NCBI GenBank assembly: GCA_901538445.1 | Contig: LR594584.1 | Span: 466,572 to 530,571 of the forward strand | Source: Gemmataceae bacterium | GTDB lineage: Bacteria > Planctomycetota > Planctomycetia > Gemmatales > Gemmataceae | Length of the DNA: 64,000 nt | Direction: 5' to 3' | Part shown: piece after piece, positions 25,580 to 37,736 of the stretch | How positions within the stretch are numbered: position 1 is the first letter of the stretch | How the letters are laid out: each line of letters starts with the position of its first letter | Notes under the pieces: generated by a model | Databases searched by the model: none | What the model saw: only the letters and a program-made list of their open reading frames with translations | Told to the model about the DNA's origin: nothing | Position numbers and translations under genes: made by a program

Positions 25580-27379
25580 TCACGGGTTCACCTTGAGCAC
25601 CTCGAACGCCGGGCGGGTGGTCAGCGCCCGCAGCACCGGCAGCAGCGGGGCCAGCGACCGCTCCTCGTGCCAACTGTGGTCGGTGATCTTCACGTGCCCG
25701 GGGCCGACGCCGCCGAGCCCGAGCGTCGCGTCGAGCGGCACCCACTGGTCCCCGGCGTACACCTCGAACCACATGTGGTACGCGAGGTACGGCTTCCCGC
25801 CCGGCCCGGGGGCGTACACCACGCCGAGGGCGGTCCGCGACGGCACCCCGAGCGCCCGGCACATCGCCGCGGAGAGCATCGCGTACTCGGTGCAGTCCCC
25901 GCTCAGCGTCTTGGCGACGTTGTCCGCGGTCGCCATCGCCTGCGAGAACTCGAACGCCTTCATGTTCGCCTTCACCCACCGCTCGACCGCGGCGGCCTTG
26001 TCCCAGGCGGTCGCGGTCGCGGGGAGCCCGGCGGTTGCCTTCGCCGCGTGCGCCTTCACCGCGTCGTTGTCCCAGTTGATGAAGAAGCTGCTCCCGAGGA
26101 ACTCCTTGCCGGGTGCGGGCTGGGCCGGCGCGTCTTTCGCGGGGGCGTGGCTCGCCGCAACGTGCAGCTCAAAGGTCTTCGCCTTGTCGTCGAGGTTCTT
26201 CACCACCTGTCGGGCGTCGGTGGCGAACACCGTGGCCGGGTCGTCGTCCTTCGGGATCGCAACCTTGTAGACGACGGACCCCTTGCCGTGTATTCCCGGA
26301 ATCTCGCGGTCCAGGCGAATCGACTGTACGTTGAACAGTTCGATCGGCTTCGTCACCGCGACGGTCGCCGCCTCCTTCGTGGTCCGCAGGAACGTGAGCC
26401 GGCCGCCGAACGAGGGGAAGTCGGTCTCCAGCATCAGCGGCTCGAAGGTCTCGGCATCGACCCAGGTGGTCGAGGCGGGGAGCTTCACCTTTCCGATCGG
26501 CTCGGGTTTGGTCACGAACCGGAGCAACTTCTGGGCCGGGGTCTTGTCCCACAGGACGCGGGTCTCCTCGCCCTCGTACGTGAGCGTCGTCTTCACCACG
26601 CGGTTCACGGTCGGGATGTACGACGGGAACTCGTACCCTTCACTTGGCTTGAGCTTCAGCTCCTTGTAGAGCCGCGGCTCGCGGGCCAGCCCCACGACCC
26701 CCTCGACCCACGGGGTGTCGGCCGCGCCGGCCGCGGCCCCGTCGCCCTTCACCTTGAGCGTCTTCCCCTCCACCACCCCGGTGAGCGCGAGCGCCTGGTC
26801 CTTGCCGAGGCCCTGCCGCATCGACGTAATCAGTACCTCACCGGCGAGCGTTTCGACGGTGGATTCTTCGCCCCACTGAGTAACGGCACTCCCGAACCGC
26901 GAAACGGTGAGGTTCAGGTAGCGCACGCCGACGGCGAAGGATTTTCCGCTCTTCTCCATCTCCTTCGCGGCCCAGTTGACGTACCCGACCCGCTGCCCCT
27001 CGACGCCGATCGCGAACCAGTAGTCGAAGAGCGGCTTCTCGTCCTTGCCGGGGGCGGGTTGCGGGCCGGGCGGCGGCACCGCGAGCCCGGCCGCGGCGGG
27101 CACCGGCTGTCCAGTGGGGGGCACCGGTTGCTTCGGGGCCGTCGTGGCGGTCGCCGAGAACGGGACGCCCTTCCCGCCCGGCCGGATCACGATGAACCCG
27201 GCCTTTTCGTCGCCGACCGCGCCCGGCGCGCCGTCGGCCGGCTGCGGGAGTTCGACCCCCTTCCCGCCCGGACGGATGACGAGCTTCCCCTGGTCGATCG
27301 GCGACCCGGCCGGCGGCTGCGCGGCCACGAACCACGCGACCGACGACAGGAGCAGCAGGGGCGCGAGCCAGGTTCGCAT
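25580..27379 (-). CDS. Exported transglutaminase-like protein
   Basis: 599 residues. A signal peptide (MRTWLAPLLLLSSVAWFVAA) is followed by a Pro/Gly-rich region in which the nine-residue motif VIRPGGKGV occurs twice. A long beta-rich region comes next. The C-terminal domain (about 440-599) is a transglutaminase/protease-like fold with SGDCTEYAML (Cys496), AYHMWFEV (His535) and PLDATLG (Asp550), the expected Cys-His-Asp triad. Such proteins either cross-link or cleave peptides outside the cytoplasm; the reaction cannot be told from sequence. ATG 27379 is chosen because it starts the signal peptide. It is divergent from the 211-residue gene. Confidence 0.85.
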   Translation of the reverse strand: MRTWLAPLLLLSSVAWFVAAQPPAGSPIDQGKLVIRPGGKGVELPQPADGAPGAVGDEKAGFIVIRPGGKGVPFSATATTAPKQPVPPTGQPVPAAAGLAVPPPGPQPAPGKDEKPLFDYWFAIGVEGQRVGYVNWAAKEMEKSGKSFAVGVRYLNLTVSRFGSAVTQWGEESTVETLAGEVLITSMRQGLGKDQALALTGVVEGKTLKVKGDGAAAGAADTPWVEGVVGLAREPRLYKELKLKPSEGYEFPSYIPTVNRVVKTTLTYEGEETRVLWDKTPAQKLLRFVTKPEPIGKVKLPASTTWVDAETFEPLMLETDFPSFGGRLTFLRTTKEAATVAVTKPIELFNVQSIRLDREIPGIHGKGSVVYKVAIPKDDDPATVFATDARQVVKNLDDKAKTFELHVAASHAPAKDAPAQPAPGKEFLGSSFFINWDNDAVKAHAAKATAGLPATATAWDKAAAVERWVKANMKAFEFSQAMATADNVAKTLSGDCTEYAMLSAAMCRALGVPSRTALGVVYAPGPGGKPYLAYHMWFEVYAGDQWVPLDATLGLGGVGPGHVKITDHSWHEERSLAPLLPVLRALTTRPAFEVLKVNP

Positions 27380-27756
27380 GACGAGGACCGCCGGTCGTTG
27401 GTGGGGCGATGAGCAGGTCGGGTGCGAGCGCACCCGGGGGCGTCCCGCATACTATTCGGCCCGGGAGCAGGTTCGAGCTTACCCGTTTCTCGTCCCGGTG
27501 CCACCCCAACGGCCGGTAATCCCCGCCCCCGCGGCCCCGCCCGAAGAACCCGAACACCCGGGACACGCGCCAGTTTCGCGCCCGTTCGGCCGCCGGGTGA
27601 GTATAATTCCCGCGGCACGGACGCCACGGGTTCGGAACAGGGACTATGTTTTCGAGATCGAGACGGACCGGGCACCCGACCAGACCGCACGCCACGACGC
27701 GACACCACGTAGCCCACCCGCCCGGCCGTCGTTAACCCTTGTCGCGAGGGCGTTCC
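27380..27756. other. Divergent intergenic region, 377 bases
   Basis: Separates the transglutaminase-like gene (minus) from the 211-residue gene (plus). A perfect TATAAT lies at 27602-27607 on the plus strand, but without a good -35 at standard spacing. GAGGG at 27746-27750 is the ribosome site of the downstream gene. No gene is supported. Confidence 0.45.
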
Positions 27757-28392
27757 GTGAATTCGGACTGGCTGGCCACGCACCTATCCACGAACCGCTA
27801 CGGCGCGTTCGAACTGACCGACGCGGTCCGCCCCGGACCCGGCGTCCCCGTCCGGCCCCGTGAGGGCTACCGGGTCGAGGTGTACCGCGACCCGGGCCTC
27901 GGGGTCCGCATGCCGATGCTCTCGGCCGCGGTCTCGGCGGGGCGGCTCTTCGACACGTTCCTGGCGCTCCTCGAACCGCTCGGAGAGGTCGTCCACGTCG
28001 TGCTGGAGAGCAGCCACGGGGGCGGCACCGACCACGCCGAGCTGCGCCGCGACCACCTCGACCGCCCGGTGCTCGAGAGCTACCTGTGCGAGTTCGAGCA
28101 ACTTCTCACGCACGACGGGTGTACGGGCATCGCGGTGATGGCCCCGGGGCGGGCGGTCGAGGTGCAGTTCGACGAGCACAAGCTGTTGCACGTCTACGCC
28201 AACAACCTCAAGCCGTTCCGCCGGGCTCTCCGCCGGGCCGGGGTCCGGCGCCGCAAGTTGCTCCCCCTGCTCTCCGAAGGGGAGCACCTGCACCACACCA
28301 CCGCGGGCTACGCCGAGGAGTTCCAGCAACTCGCCCTGCGGCTCGGCGTCGGCGACACCGACCGGGTCTACAGCTCGGATTCCGAGTTTTGA
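27757..28392 (+). CDS. Hypothetical protein, 211 residues
   Basis: No family recognised. GTG 27757 is chosen because GAGGG stands six bases before it. The protein is cytoplasmic in character, with an N-terminal mixed region (YGAFELTDAVRPGPGVPVRP) and a conserved-looking middle (CTGIAVMAPGRAVEVQFDEH then KLLHVYANNLKPFRRALRRA). The end is helical (YAEEFQQLALRLGVGD) with an acidic/serine tail. The last base of its stop codon is also the first base of the 38-bp hairpin that follows. Codon use is fully typical of the genome, so the gene is real. Confidence 0.7.
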   Translation: MNSDWLATHLSTNRYGAFELTDAVRPGPGVPVRPREGYRVEVYRDPGLGVRMPMLSAAVSAGRLFDTFLALLEPLGEVVHVVLESSHGGGTDHAELRRDHLDRPVLESYLCEFEQLLTHDGCTGIAVMAPGRAVEVQFDEHKLLHVYANNLKPFRRALRRAGVRRRKLLPLLSEGEHLHHTTAGYAEEFQQLALRLGVGDTDRVYSSDSEF

Positions 28393-28479
28393 GAGTGTTG
28401 AAGAGTGTTGGGAGTGTTTCCGTGTTGGGCGCTTCTTGGACCCCAACACGGAAACACTCCCAACACTCTTCAACACTCT
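28392..28479. terminator. 38-bp perfect hairpin between convergent genes
   Basis: Arms 28392-28429 and 28442-28479 pair perfectly over 38 bases with a 12-base loop. The stem starts at the last base of the stop codon of the plus-strand gene and ends 6 bases from the stop of the minus-strand gene. It has no U-tract. It should form in both transcripts and probably terminates or stabilises both. Confidence 0.85.
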
Positions 28480-28485
28480 GGCTCA

Positions 28486-29846
28486 TTAAGGCAGCGGCAG
28501 GTCCTTGAACTCGAACGTCACCTCGTGGGTGACCGAGAGCCACTCGTTCACGACCAGCTTGACGGGCGGGCCGAGCTTGTTGGCCCGCCCGTGGCGGGGT
28601 CGCGGTTCGTGAGCGGGATCGTGAAGTGGGCCCACGCGGGGTTCCGCTTGGCGTCGGTCGGGACGCCGGTGTGGTAGGCGTTGCCGGCCGCGTCGTGAAG
28701 CTCCACCCGCTTGCAGAGGTGGGAGGCCCAGCCGCTATCACGGCGGACGGGAGGGTCGGAGCCGAGCCGCGTGAAGGCGACGTCGAGAACGTACCCGGGG
28801 TTCGCTTCGCCCAACAGTAGGCGTTCGACCTTCGCGGCAACGGTTCGGCCCGTGAACGTCTGCCCGTCCGCCCCGAGCGGGTTCGGGATCTCGATCTCGG
28901 GCCTGACCCCCGCGAGCATCTCGACCGCAACCTTCCCCTTGAGCGACTTGATCGACCTCGCGGCCGTGTCGACGGCCGCCTTGGAGCGCAGGTCGATGGC
29001 CCCTTGGAGCTTGTGCACGTACCCGTCGCGGACCACGCGGTACCGCCGATTCGCCCGCCCCGCCGGCGCGACCAGGGGCCGCCCGCGGTCGTCCTCCGCG
29101 CCGACTAGCACGGCCGGGAACGCATGAAAGAACGGGTTCTTCGGCTCCGAAATGATGACGTACTGGACGCGGATGTACTCGTCGCGCGGGGCGGGGCGGC
29201 CGCGCGGAGCCTCCAGGTTGACGTCTGCTGAGACCTGGACTTGCTGGGCCACGAACTTGAACGGGCCGGCGTAGGCGACCCAGGCGTCGCACGTGCCGCC
29301 GCTGAGCACGGAGATCGACTCCGACCCGCAGTCGACGCTGGCCCCGGCTGCTTCGGCGACCCGGTCAACCGCCTGGAGGAGAGGAACGTTCTCGAAGTCG
29401 AAGTCGTACCGCGGCGCGTCGGCCCCGGTTGGCCCGTCATACTCGACCCGACACCCGGCCTGCCGTGCGACCTCGGCGCACACCTCCTGCGCCGTCCACT
29501 GGCGGGCCGCGAAGGTGATGCGCGTCGGGGCTTCGAGGTGCCCGGTTTCGATCCGTCGGGCGAGCACGGCGGCCCGCCGCCGCACGTCGTCGCGGTCGGC
29601 TGCGAACCCGGCCGCCCGGAGGGCCGGGACGGCGGCGATCCCGACCCGGGCGAGGTCGCGGCCGGCGGCCTCACGGGTGCGGTAGTCGTCGGACCCGAGG
29701 TCGGCGACCAGTTGCGGGACGTTCGGCCGGGCGGGCCGTGGGGCGGCGTGCGGGGGCGGTGCGGGTTCGGGCGCGGGGGGTGCGGCAGCAGCCGCAGCGC
29801 ACAGCCCGACGAGCCCGGCGGCGGCCCATCGCGGAGCGTGGCGCAT
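28486..29846 (-). pseudogene. HEAT/STN-like exported protein, frameshifted paralogue of 29920-31308
   Basis: A signal peptide, then LVADLGSDDYRTREAAGRDL (HEAT-like helix pair), then RITFAARQWTAQEVCAEVAR (like the short N-terminal domain of secretins and TonB receptors), then a beta-rich domain, all matching the intact neighbour. Near 28591-28592 one base is missing relative to the neighbour. The frame ...NRDPATG then reads PTSSARPSSWS and stops at 28548. With the base restored it would read RANKLGPPVKLVVNEWLSVT and end at TAA 28486-28488. The lost tail is about 35 residues. It may be a recent pseudogene, a sequencing error, or still partly functional. Confidence 0.75.
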
Positions 29847-29919
29847 GACACGGTCCAGAGAGGAGAGCGACTCGTTCGGGCAACCGGCGGCACGCAGGGT
29901 GTGTCGAAAGCGCCGGGAG

Positions 29920-31308
29920 TCACGGCAGCGGCAGGTCCTTGAACTCGAACGTCACCTCGTGGGTGACCGAGAGCCACTCGTTCACGACCAGCTTGACGGG
30001 CGGGCCGAGCTTGTTGGCCCGCCCGGTGCGGCGGTCGTTCGGGTTGAACGGGATCGTGAACTGGACCGACGCCCCGTTGTTGTTGATGTTGTTCGGGCCG
30101 TGGGTCTGGTACTTGTTGCCGGCCGCGTCCTGGAGTTCGATCCGGCTCCACGCCGAGTTGGCCCAGTTGTAGTCCTGGTTGTTCTCGTCGGTCACGCCCA
30201 TCTTCCGCATCGTCGCGTCGAGGACGTACGCCCCCTTGGTGTTCGGGTCCTCGACGAGGCTGGCGAACTCCAGTTCCGCGGTGCGGCCGACGAACGTCTT
30301 GCCCTTCACCTTCAGCGGGTCGGCGATCAGGATCTCCGGGGTGACGCCCGAGAGGAGGATGATGCCGATCTTGGCCTTGAGCGACTTGATCGTGGTCGCC
30401 GCCCCGGCCCCGGACCGGTTCAGGTTGAGGTTCCCGTAGGTGTTGTGGCCCCGCATCCCGCGGTTCTCGTAGTACGCCTGGCGGTTGTTCGGGTCCTTGG
30501 GCGGGATCAGGCTGCCGCCGTTCTCGTCCTCCGCGCTGATGACCTCGGCCTGGGTGACCCCGAGCATCGGGTTCTTCGGCTCCGACTGGATCTGGAACTG
30601 GAAGCTCATGTTCTCCTGGCGCTGGGCGCCCCCCCCGCGGCGGTTGATCCCCGAGAGCTGCACGCTCTTGTTCGAGTGGATGTTGGTGGCGAGGAACCGG
30701 AACGGGCCGGCGTAGGCGACGTGGGGGTTGACCGAGTCCTGGTTGTACACGCGGATCGTCTCGTCGTCGTACTCGGCGAACACGACGCACCCGTTGGCCG
30801 ACGCGACGCGGTCGATGGCGACCCAGAACGGCGCGTTGTCGAACTCGAAGTCGTGCCTGAGTTCGGTCCCGCCGTTGCCGCCGTACTCGATCTTGTACCC
30901 GGTCTGCTTCGAGACCTCGTCGAGCGCCTCCTTCACCGTCTTCTGCTTGACCGCGAGCGTCACCCGCTTGGCGGCGACGAGCCGGTCGGTCTCCATCTTG
31001 CGGACCAGGACCGCGAGCCGCCGCTGCACCTCGGGGCTGTCGGTCGAGAGCAGCACGGCCTTCATGCCGGGCAGCGCCTTCTCGCCGAGGGCGTTGAGGT
31101 CGCGGCCGGCCTTCTCGCGGGTGCGGTAGTCGTCGGACCCGAGGTCCGCGAGGAGCTGCGCGACCTTCGGGTCGGGCTTCGCGACCAGCGGAGCCGGCGT
31201 CGGGGCGGGCTTGCTCTCGGGAACCGCGTCCTCGCGCGCCCAGCTCGCGACGCCGGCGGCCCCGGTGACCAGGGCGGCGGCGATGACCCACTTCGTTTCG
31301 CGGCGCAT
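29920..31308 (-). CDS. Exported HEAT/STN-like protein, intact paralogue
   Basis: 462 residues. A signal or anchor segment lies at about 6-22 (KWVIAAALVTGAAGVASWA). An N-terminal helical repeat (LLADLGSDDYRTREKAGRDL) and a second helix pair follow. A region at about 105-180 (RVTLAVKQKTVKEALDEVSK, HDFEFDNAPFWVAIDRVASA) has the STN-like pattern of secretin N-domains. The C-terminal beta-rich region ends HEVTFEFKDLPLP. No enzyme motif. It may bind an envelope component. It is the upstream member of a tandem paralogue pair, and its last 102 coding bases are identical to those of the other copy. Confidence 0.75.
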   Translation of the reverse strand: MRRETKWVIAAALVTGAAGVASWAREDAVPESKPAPTPAPLVAKPDPKVAQLLADLGSDDYRTREKAGRDLNALGEKALPGMKAVLLSTDSPEVQRRLAVLVRKMETDRLVAAKRVTLAVKQKTVKEALDEVSKQTGYKIEYGGNGGTELRHDFEFDNAPFWVAIDRVASANGCVVFAEYDDETIRVYNQDSVNPHVAYAGPFRFLATNIHSNKSVQLSGINRRGGGAQRQENMSFQFQIQSEPKNPMLGVTQAEVISAEDENGGSLIPPKDPNNRQAYYENRGMRGHNTYGNLNLNRSGAGAATTIKSLKAKIGIILLSGVTPEILIADPLKVKGKTFVGRTAELEFASLVEDPNTKGAYVLDATMRKMGVTDENNQDYNWANSAWSRIELQDAAGNKYQTHGPNNINNNGASVQFTIPFNPNDRRTGRANKLGPPVKLVVNEWLSVTHEVTFEFKDLPLP

Positions 31309-31497
31309 GTGGTGGCCTCTGTGCTGCGGCAGACGGGTTGCTCGGAGAGGGCTTCGAATACCGGTTCTAGCCTAACAGCGGGTTGGGGCACTCTCAAGGG
31401 AGTGGTTGCACCCCCGTTACCAGAATCGCGGCGGAATTGTTCAAGTTGTCCCGCACGGGAACCTGTGCGGGTTGTAGCGATTCCCCCCGAGATGCGG

Positions 31498-33501
31498 TCA
31501 CTTCCCCATCTTGTTCTTCTCCTCTTCCAGGGACTTCTTGATCGCGTCGTCGAAGTTCTTCTGCACGTCTTCCGGCCGCACCGCGCCGGCCCCGGGACCG
31601 GGCCCCGGTAGCGGGTACGCTCCCCCGACCCATTGGAGGTTGCGGATCTCGCGCGGCCCCTGCCACGGTGTACCGCCCGCCCCGACCTTCTGGCCGTCCC
31701 TCGCCACAATCCCGCTCGGCGAGATCGACAACTCCGTAGCCCCCCGCCAGTTCGCCAGCGGGGCGACACTCTTCGGATCGGTGGGGAGGAGGTCTTTCAG
31801 CCCCACGGTCACGGTCTGCCACCCCGGGGAGCCCTTGAGCCCCTTGGCGACCGCGTAGTCGATCGCCGGTTCGCCCGGGGCCGCCGCGCCCCAGGCGTTC
31901 GTGTGGACCTGAACCACCAGCGTGTTGTCGGTCGGGCACCGGACCTCGAACTGGAGCGCGGCCCCGTCCGGGCCGCGCCACTTGGGGTCCCGCACCTTCC
32001 GCGTCGCGGCGACCCAGAGCGGCGGGTGCGCCCAGTTCAGCCGGTACCAGTCGTGCCACCCGCGGGAGCCGTCGTCGATCACCCGGTCCGGCGCGTCGGT
32101 CGCCCGCACGGCCGCGGCCTTCAGCGCGGCGGGGGCCGCCGAGAGCTGGCGTGAGCTGAGCACGAACGTCTCGCTCGTCGCGCGACCGGCGGCCCCTTCC
32201 CGAACCGCAGCCGGTGTGTCATGGACAACATTGGCGAACACGAACAGGGGTTGGTCGGGGCTCATCACGGGGCACGCCGCGACCCACTCGGCCCCCTTCT
32301 TGACCGCACGGGCGTCGCGCCAAAAGCGAGACAGGACGTGAGGGTCGATCGAGTAATAGACGTCTACTCGTCGGACCGGGAGCACCTCGTCCGGGGTCAC
32401 GGTGACGGAGGGAACCCCGTCGGGGGTCTTGAGCGCGAGCACCAGGCGCGGCGTCCGCGGCGTCTTGAAGGTGCCCTTCAGGTGCTCGTCGAACCACAGC
32501 GAACGGGTGACGGCGTGCTCGTCCGCGTGGTGGTGGTTGAAGTGCGGGGACACGCTGAACCGCACGCGGTCGTCGGGCAGATCCCGCCAGTTCCACGCCA
32601 TGTTGTCGATCGGGGCGTTGAAGTCGTTCGTCGGTGACAGCCACAGGATCGGGCACGCCACCCGCGGGATGTATGCGTTGTCGGCGACGCACGCGAGTTC
32701 CGCGGCCGTCGCTCGGGTCTTCACGCACCCCGGCAGGTCGGTCTGGGTCTCGAGGACCACCCCGGACCCGCCGCACGACGGGACCGCGGCCCGGACCCGG
32801 GGGTCGATCCCGGCGAGGTTGGTGGTCAACTTGCCGCCCATCGAGTGGCCGTAGACGCCCAACTTCCTCGCATCCACCTCGGGTTGCAGTGTCAGGAACG
32901 TGAGCCCGCGGCGGGCCGCCACCAGGACCACGAACCAGTTGCTGTTCCGCGGCGACTCGACGGCGTCGAGGGTGAACTCGTCGGGCGCGAACGCGGCCCC
33001 GATGAAGTGGTTCACCTTGTTCCGCTGGGGCGGGTGCGTCGCGTCGAGCTTCCCCCAGTCGGTCTGGGGGCCGCCGTAGGTCACCCCCGACCGCCCGAAG
33101 TTGAGCCTGTTGCCGCCCCAGTTGAGCGTGAGCGAGGCGTACCCGCGTTTGGCGTCGGCAACGACGTCATCGAGGTTCGCCGACTGGCCGCCTCCGTGGA
33201 CCGAGAGCAACCCCGGGAGGTTCTTGCCGCCCTTCGGGAACGCGTAGAACCCGGCGACCTTCGAGGGCTCGCCCTTGAACACGCCGACCTGGTACCGGAC
33301 CACTCGGCAGACCACACCGTCCTGCTCCCACTCCTTGAGGGTCTCGGCTTTCAGCGGCGACTTGTCGAGCTCGGCGAACCCGGCCCAAAGCTCGTCGAGG
33401 GTGCGGGGCACGGCCCCCGCGTCCGCGAGGGCGTGCGGGCCACCGGGGACAAGGGCGAGGCTCGCGGTCAGCGCGAGCAGGAAAGCGTAGGGGGCGGGCA
33501 T
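31498..33501 (-). CDS. Exported alpha/beta hydrolase (esterase-like)
   Basis: 667 residues with a signal peptide (FLLALTASLALVPGG). The N-terminal 400 residues form an alpha/beta hydrolase. The chain GLLSVHGGGQSA gives the oxyanion region, YGHSMGGKLT the nucleophile elbow, LWLSPTNDFNAP the acid and FNHHHADEH the histidine region. This arrangement is close to acetyl-xylan-esterase and dienelactone-hydrolase-like planctomycete proteins. The C-terminal 250 residues are beta-rich (VVQVHTNAWGAAAPGEPAID) and end in a charged helix (NFDDAIKKSLEEEKNKMGK). It lies 36 bases downstream of the DUF1501 gene on the same strand, so is probably co-transcribed. The substrate is unknown; a carbohydrate ester is plausible. 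Confidence 0.8.
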   Translation of the reverse strand: MPAPYAFLLALTASLALVPGGPHALADAGAVPRTLDELWAGFAELDKSPLKAETLKEWEQDGVVCRVVRYQVGVFKGEPSKVAGFYAFPKGGKNLPGLLSVHGGGQSANLDDVVADAKRGYASLTLNWGGNRLNFGRSGVTYGGPQTDWGKLDATHPPQRNKVNHFIGAAFAPDEFTLDAVESPRNSNWFVVLVAARRGLTFLTLQPEVDARKLGVYGHSMGGKLTTNLAGIDPRVRAAVPSCGGSGVVLETQTDLPGCVKTRATAAELACVADNAYIPRVACPILWLSPTNDFNAPIDNMAWNWRDLPDDRVRFSVSPHFNHHHADEHAVTRSLWFDEHLKGTFKTPRTPRLVLALKTPDGVPSVTVTPDEVLPVRRVDVYYSIDPHVLSRFWRDARAVKKGAEWVAACPVMSPDQPLFVFANVVHDTPAAVREGAAGRATSETFVLSSRQLSAAPAALKAAAVRATDAPDRVIDDGSRGWHDWYRLNWAHPPLWVAATRKVRDPKWRGPDGAALQFEVRCPTDNTLVVQVHTNAWGAAAPGEPAIDYAVAKGLKGSPGWQTVTVGLKDLLPTDPKSVAPLANWRGATELSISPSGIVARDGQKVGAGGTPWQGPREIRNLQWVGGAYPLPGPGPGAGAVRPEDVQKNFDDAIKKSLEEEKNKMGK

Positions 33502-33537
33502 GGGTGACGTGTCCTTGCGGGGGCGGGGGCGGGAGCG

Positions 33538-34992
33538 TCAGGCGAGGATGTCCTTGACGACGTGCCCGTGGACGTCGGTGAGGCGGAAGTCGCGGCCCTG
33601 GAACCGGAACGTCAGCTTCTCGTGGTCGATGCCGAGCAGGTGCAGCACGGTCGCCTGGAAGTCGTGGACGTGGACCGGGTCTTTCGCGGGGGCGAACCCG
33701 AAGTCGTCGCTCTCGCCGTAGCTCGTGCCGGGCTTGATGCCGCCGCCGGCCATCCACACCGTGAACACGTACGGGTGGTGGTCGCGGCCCCAGCTCTTCA
33801 CGTCCTTGATGTCGCCCTGGAGGAACGGCGTGCGGCCGAACTCGCCGCCCCAGATCACGAGCGTGTCGTCGAGCAGCCCGAGGCGCTTCAAATCTTTCAC
33901 AAGCGCGGCCGACGGCGCGTCGGTGTCCTGGCACTGGATTTTGAGCTGCGTGTTGAGGTTGCGGTGCTGGTCCCACCCGGCGTGGAGCAACTGGACGAAC
34001 CGGGTGCCGCGCTCCACGAGCCGGCGGGCCATCAGGCAGTTGAACGCGAACGACCCCTGCCGCTTCACGTCCGGGCCGTACATGTCGAGCACCTTCTGCG
34101 GCTCCTTGCTGAAGTCGGTGAGTTCGGGCACCGACGTCTGCATCCGGTACGCCATCTCGTACTGCGACATGCGGGTCGCGGTCTCCGGGTCGCCGAACTC
34201 CTTCAGGGTGAGGTCGTTGAGCTTGCTCAGGTCGTCGAGGGCGGCGCGGCGGCTCTCGCGGCTCTGCCCGTCGGGGTTGGACAGGTACAGCACCGGGTCG
34301 CCCTGCCCGCGGAACTTCACGCCCTGGAACTTCGTCGGCAGGAACCCGCTGCCCCAGTAGAAGTCGTAGAAGATCTGCCCGCACGACGCCTCCTTGTCGC
34401 GCGACGTCATCGCGACGAACCCCGGGAGTTCCTCGGTCTCGGTGCCGAGGCCGTAGGTGAGCCACGCGCCCAGGCTCGGGCGGCCGGGCATTTCGGCCCC
34501 GGTGAGGAAGAAGCAGATCGCCGGCGCGTGGTTCACCTGCGTCGTGTACAGCGACTTCACGAAGCAGCAGTCGTCGGCGATGCCGGCGGTGTGCGGCAGG
34601 AAGTCGGACACCCACGCCCCGCTCTTCCCGTGCTGTGCAAACTTGGTGATGTTCGGCAGGCACGGCCGCACGGCCTGCCCGCCGGTCATCGTGCTGAAGC
34701 GTGCGCCCTTCACGACCGAGTCGGGGATCTGCTCGCCCTTGCGCTTCGTGAGTTCCGGCTTGTAGTCGAACAGGTCGACGTGCGTCGGCGCGCCGTTCTG
34801 GAACAGGTAGATGACGCGCTTGGCCTTCGGGGCGAAGTGCGGCAACCCCGGCAGCCCGCCGACGCGCTTCGGCGCGGCGCTGGCGTCGCGGGCCATCAGC
34901 GACGCCAGCGCCGCGGTGCCGATGCCGGTCGCGGTGCGGCCGAAGAAGTGGCGTCGCGAGAGCAGCAGGGCGCGTTCGTGTGCGGGGTGCAT
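33538..34992 (-). CDS. DUF1501 (sulfatase-like) protein, Tat-exported
   Basis: 484 residues from MHPAHERALLLSRRHFFG. The twin-arginine signal (LSRRHFFGRTATGIGTAALA) and the family landmarks are clear: NGAPTHVDLFDYKPEL, WGGEFGRTPFLQGD, GRDHHPYVFTVWMAGGGIK, VHDFQATVLHLLGIDHEKLT, RLTDVHGHVVKDIL. DUF1501 proteins share the alkaline-phosphatase/sulfatase fold and in planctomycetes almost always pair with a PSD1/cytochrome-c-domain protein, as here. ATG 34992 is chosen so that the Tat motif is near the start. The chemistry is unknown; the pair is often thought to act in polysaccharide or organic-sulfate use. Confidence 0.93.
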   Translation of the reverse strand: MHPAHERALLLSRRHFFGRTATGIGTAALASLMARDASAAPKRVGGLPGLPHFAPKAKRVIYLFQNGAPTHVDLFDYKPELTKRKGEQIPDSVVKGARFSTMTGGQAVRPCLPNITKFAQHGKSGAWVSDFLPHTAGIADDCCFVKSLYTTQVNHAPAICFFLTGAEMPGRPSLGAWLTYGLGTETEELPGFVAMTSRDKEASCGQIFYDFYWGSGFLPTKFQGVKFRGQGDPVLYLSNPDGQSRESRRAALDDLSKLNDLTLKEFGDPETATRMSQYEMAYRMQTSVPELTDFSKEPQKVLDMYGPDVKRQGSFAFNCLMARRLVERGTRFVQLLHAGWDQHRNLNTQLKIQCQDTDAPSAALVKDLKRLGLLDDTLVIWGGEFGRTPFLQGDIKDVKSWGRDHHPYVFTVWMAGGGIKPGTSYGESDDFGFAPAKDPVHVHDFQATVLHLLGIDHEKLTFRFQGRDFRLTDVHGHVVKDILA

Positions 34993-35002
34993 GGCATCTC
35001 CG

Positions 35003-35068
35003 GGCGAGCCGTGCCGGTTACGGCACGGGTGTGTCGGCAAACCCGCGTCATGACTGACGCGGCTCGCC
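35003..35068. repeat. Multi-stem inverted repeat between PSD1 and DUF1501 genes
   Basis: The outer arms GGCGAGCC (35003-35010) and GGCTCGCC (35061-35068) can pair. Inside are two further stems, 35009-35015 with 35022-35028 and 35043-35050 with 35055-35062, partly competing with the outer one. The element ends 3 bases after the PSD1 stop codon, as in the other stop-proximal repeats. Confidence 0.75.
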
Positions 35069-35071
35069 AAG

Positions 35072-37552
<2,481 letters not shown>

Positions 37553-37736
37553 GGCGGGGGGTCTCGGCGCGGCGGGCCGGGCGGGACGGAGAAAGTATAC
37601 GCGACGCGGGGGCCGGGGCGGAAGGAAGAAGGCCGGCCCGGCGGCCGCGATCCCGGCTTGATTCCCCCGGAGCCGGGCTTATAGTCCCCCGCCTTCAAGC
37701 ACAAACTACTCGTGTGGCAGCCGACGCGGAGGCACC

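Noticed and set aside
28540-28600. Programmed frameshifting in the HEAT/STN-like paralogue
   Set aside because: No slippery heptamer or downstream stimulator is evident, and the intact neighbour reads through without a shift; a simple deletion explains it better.
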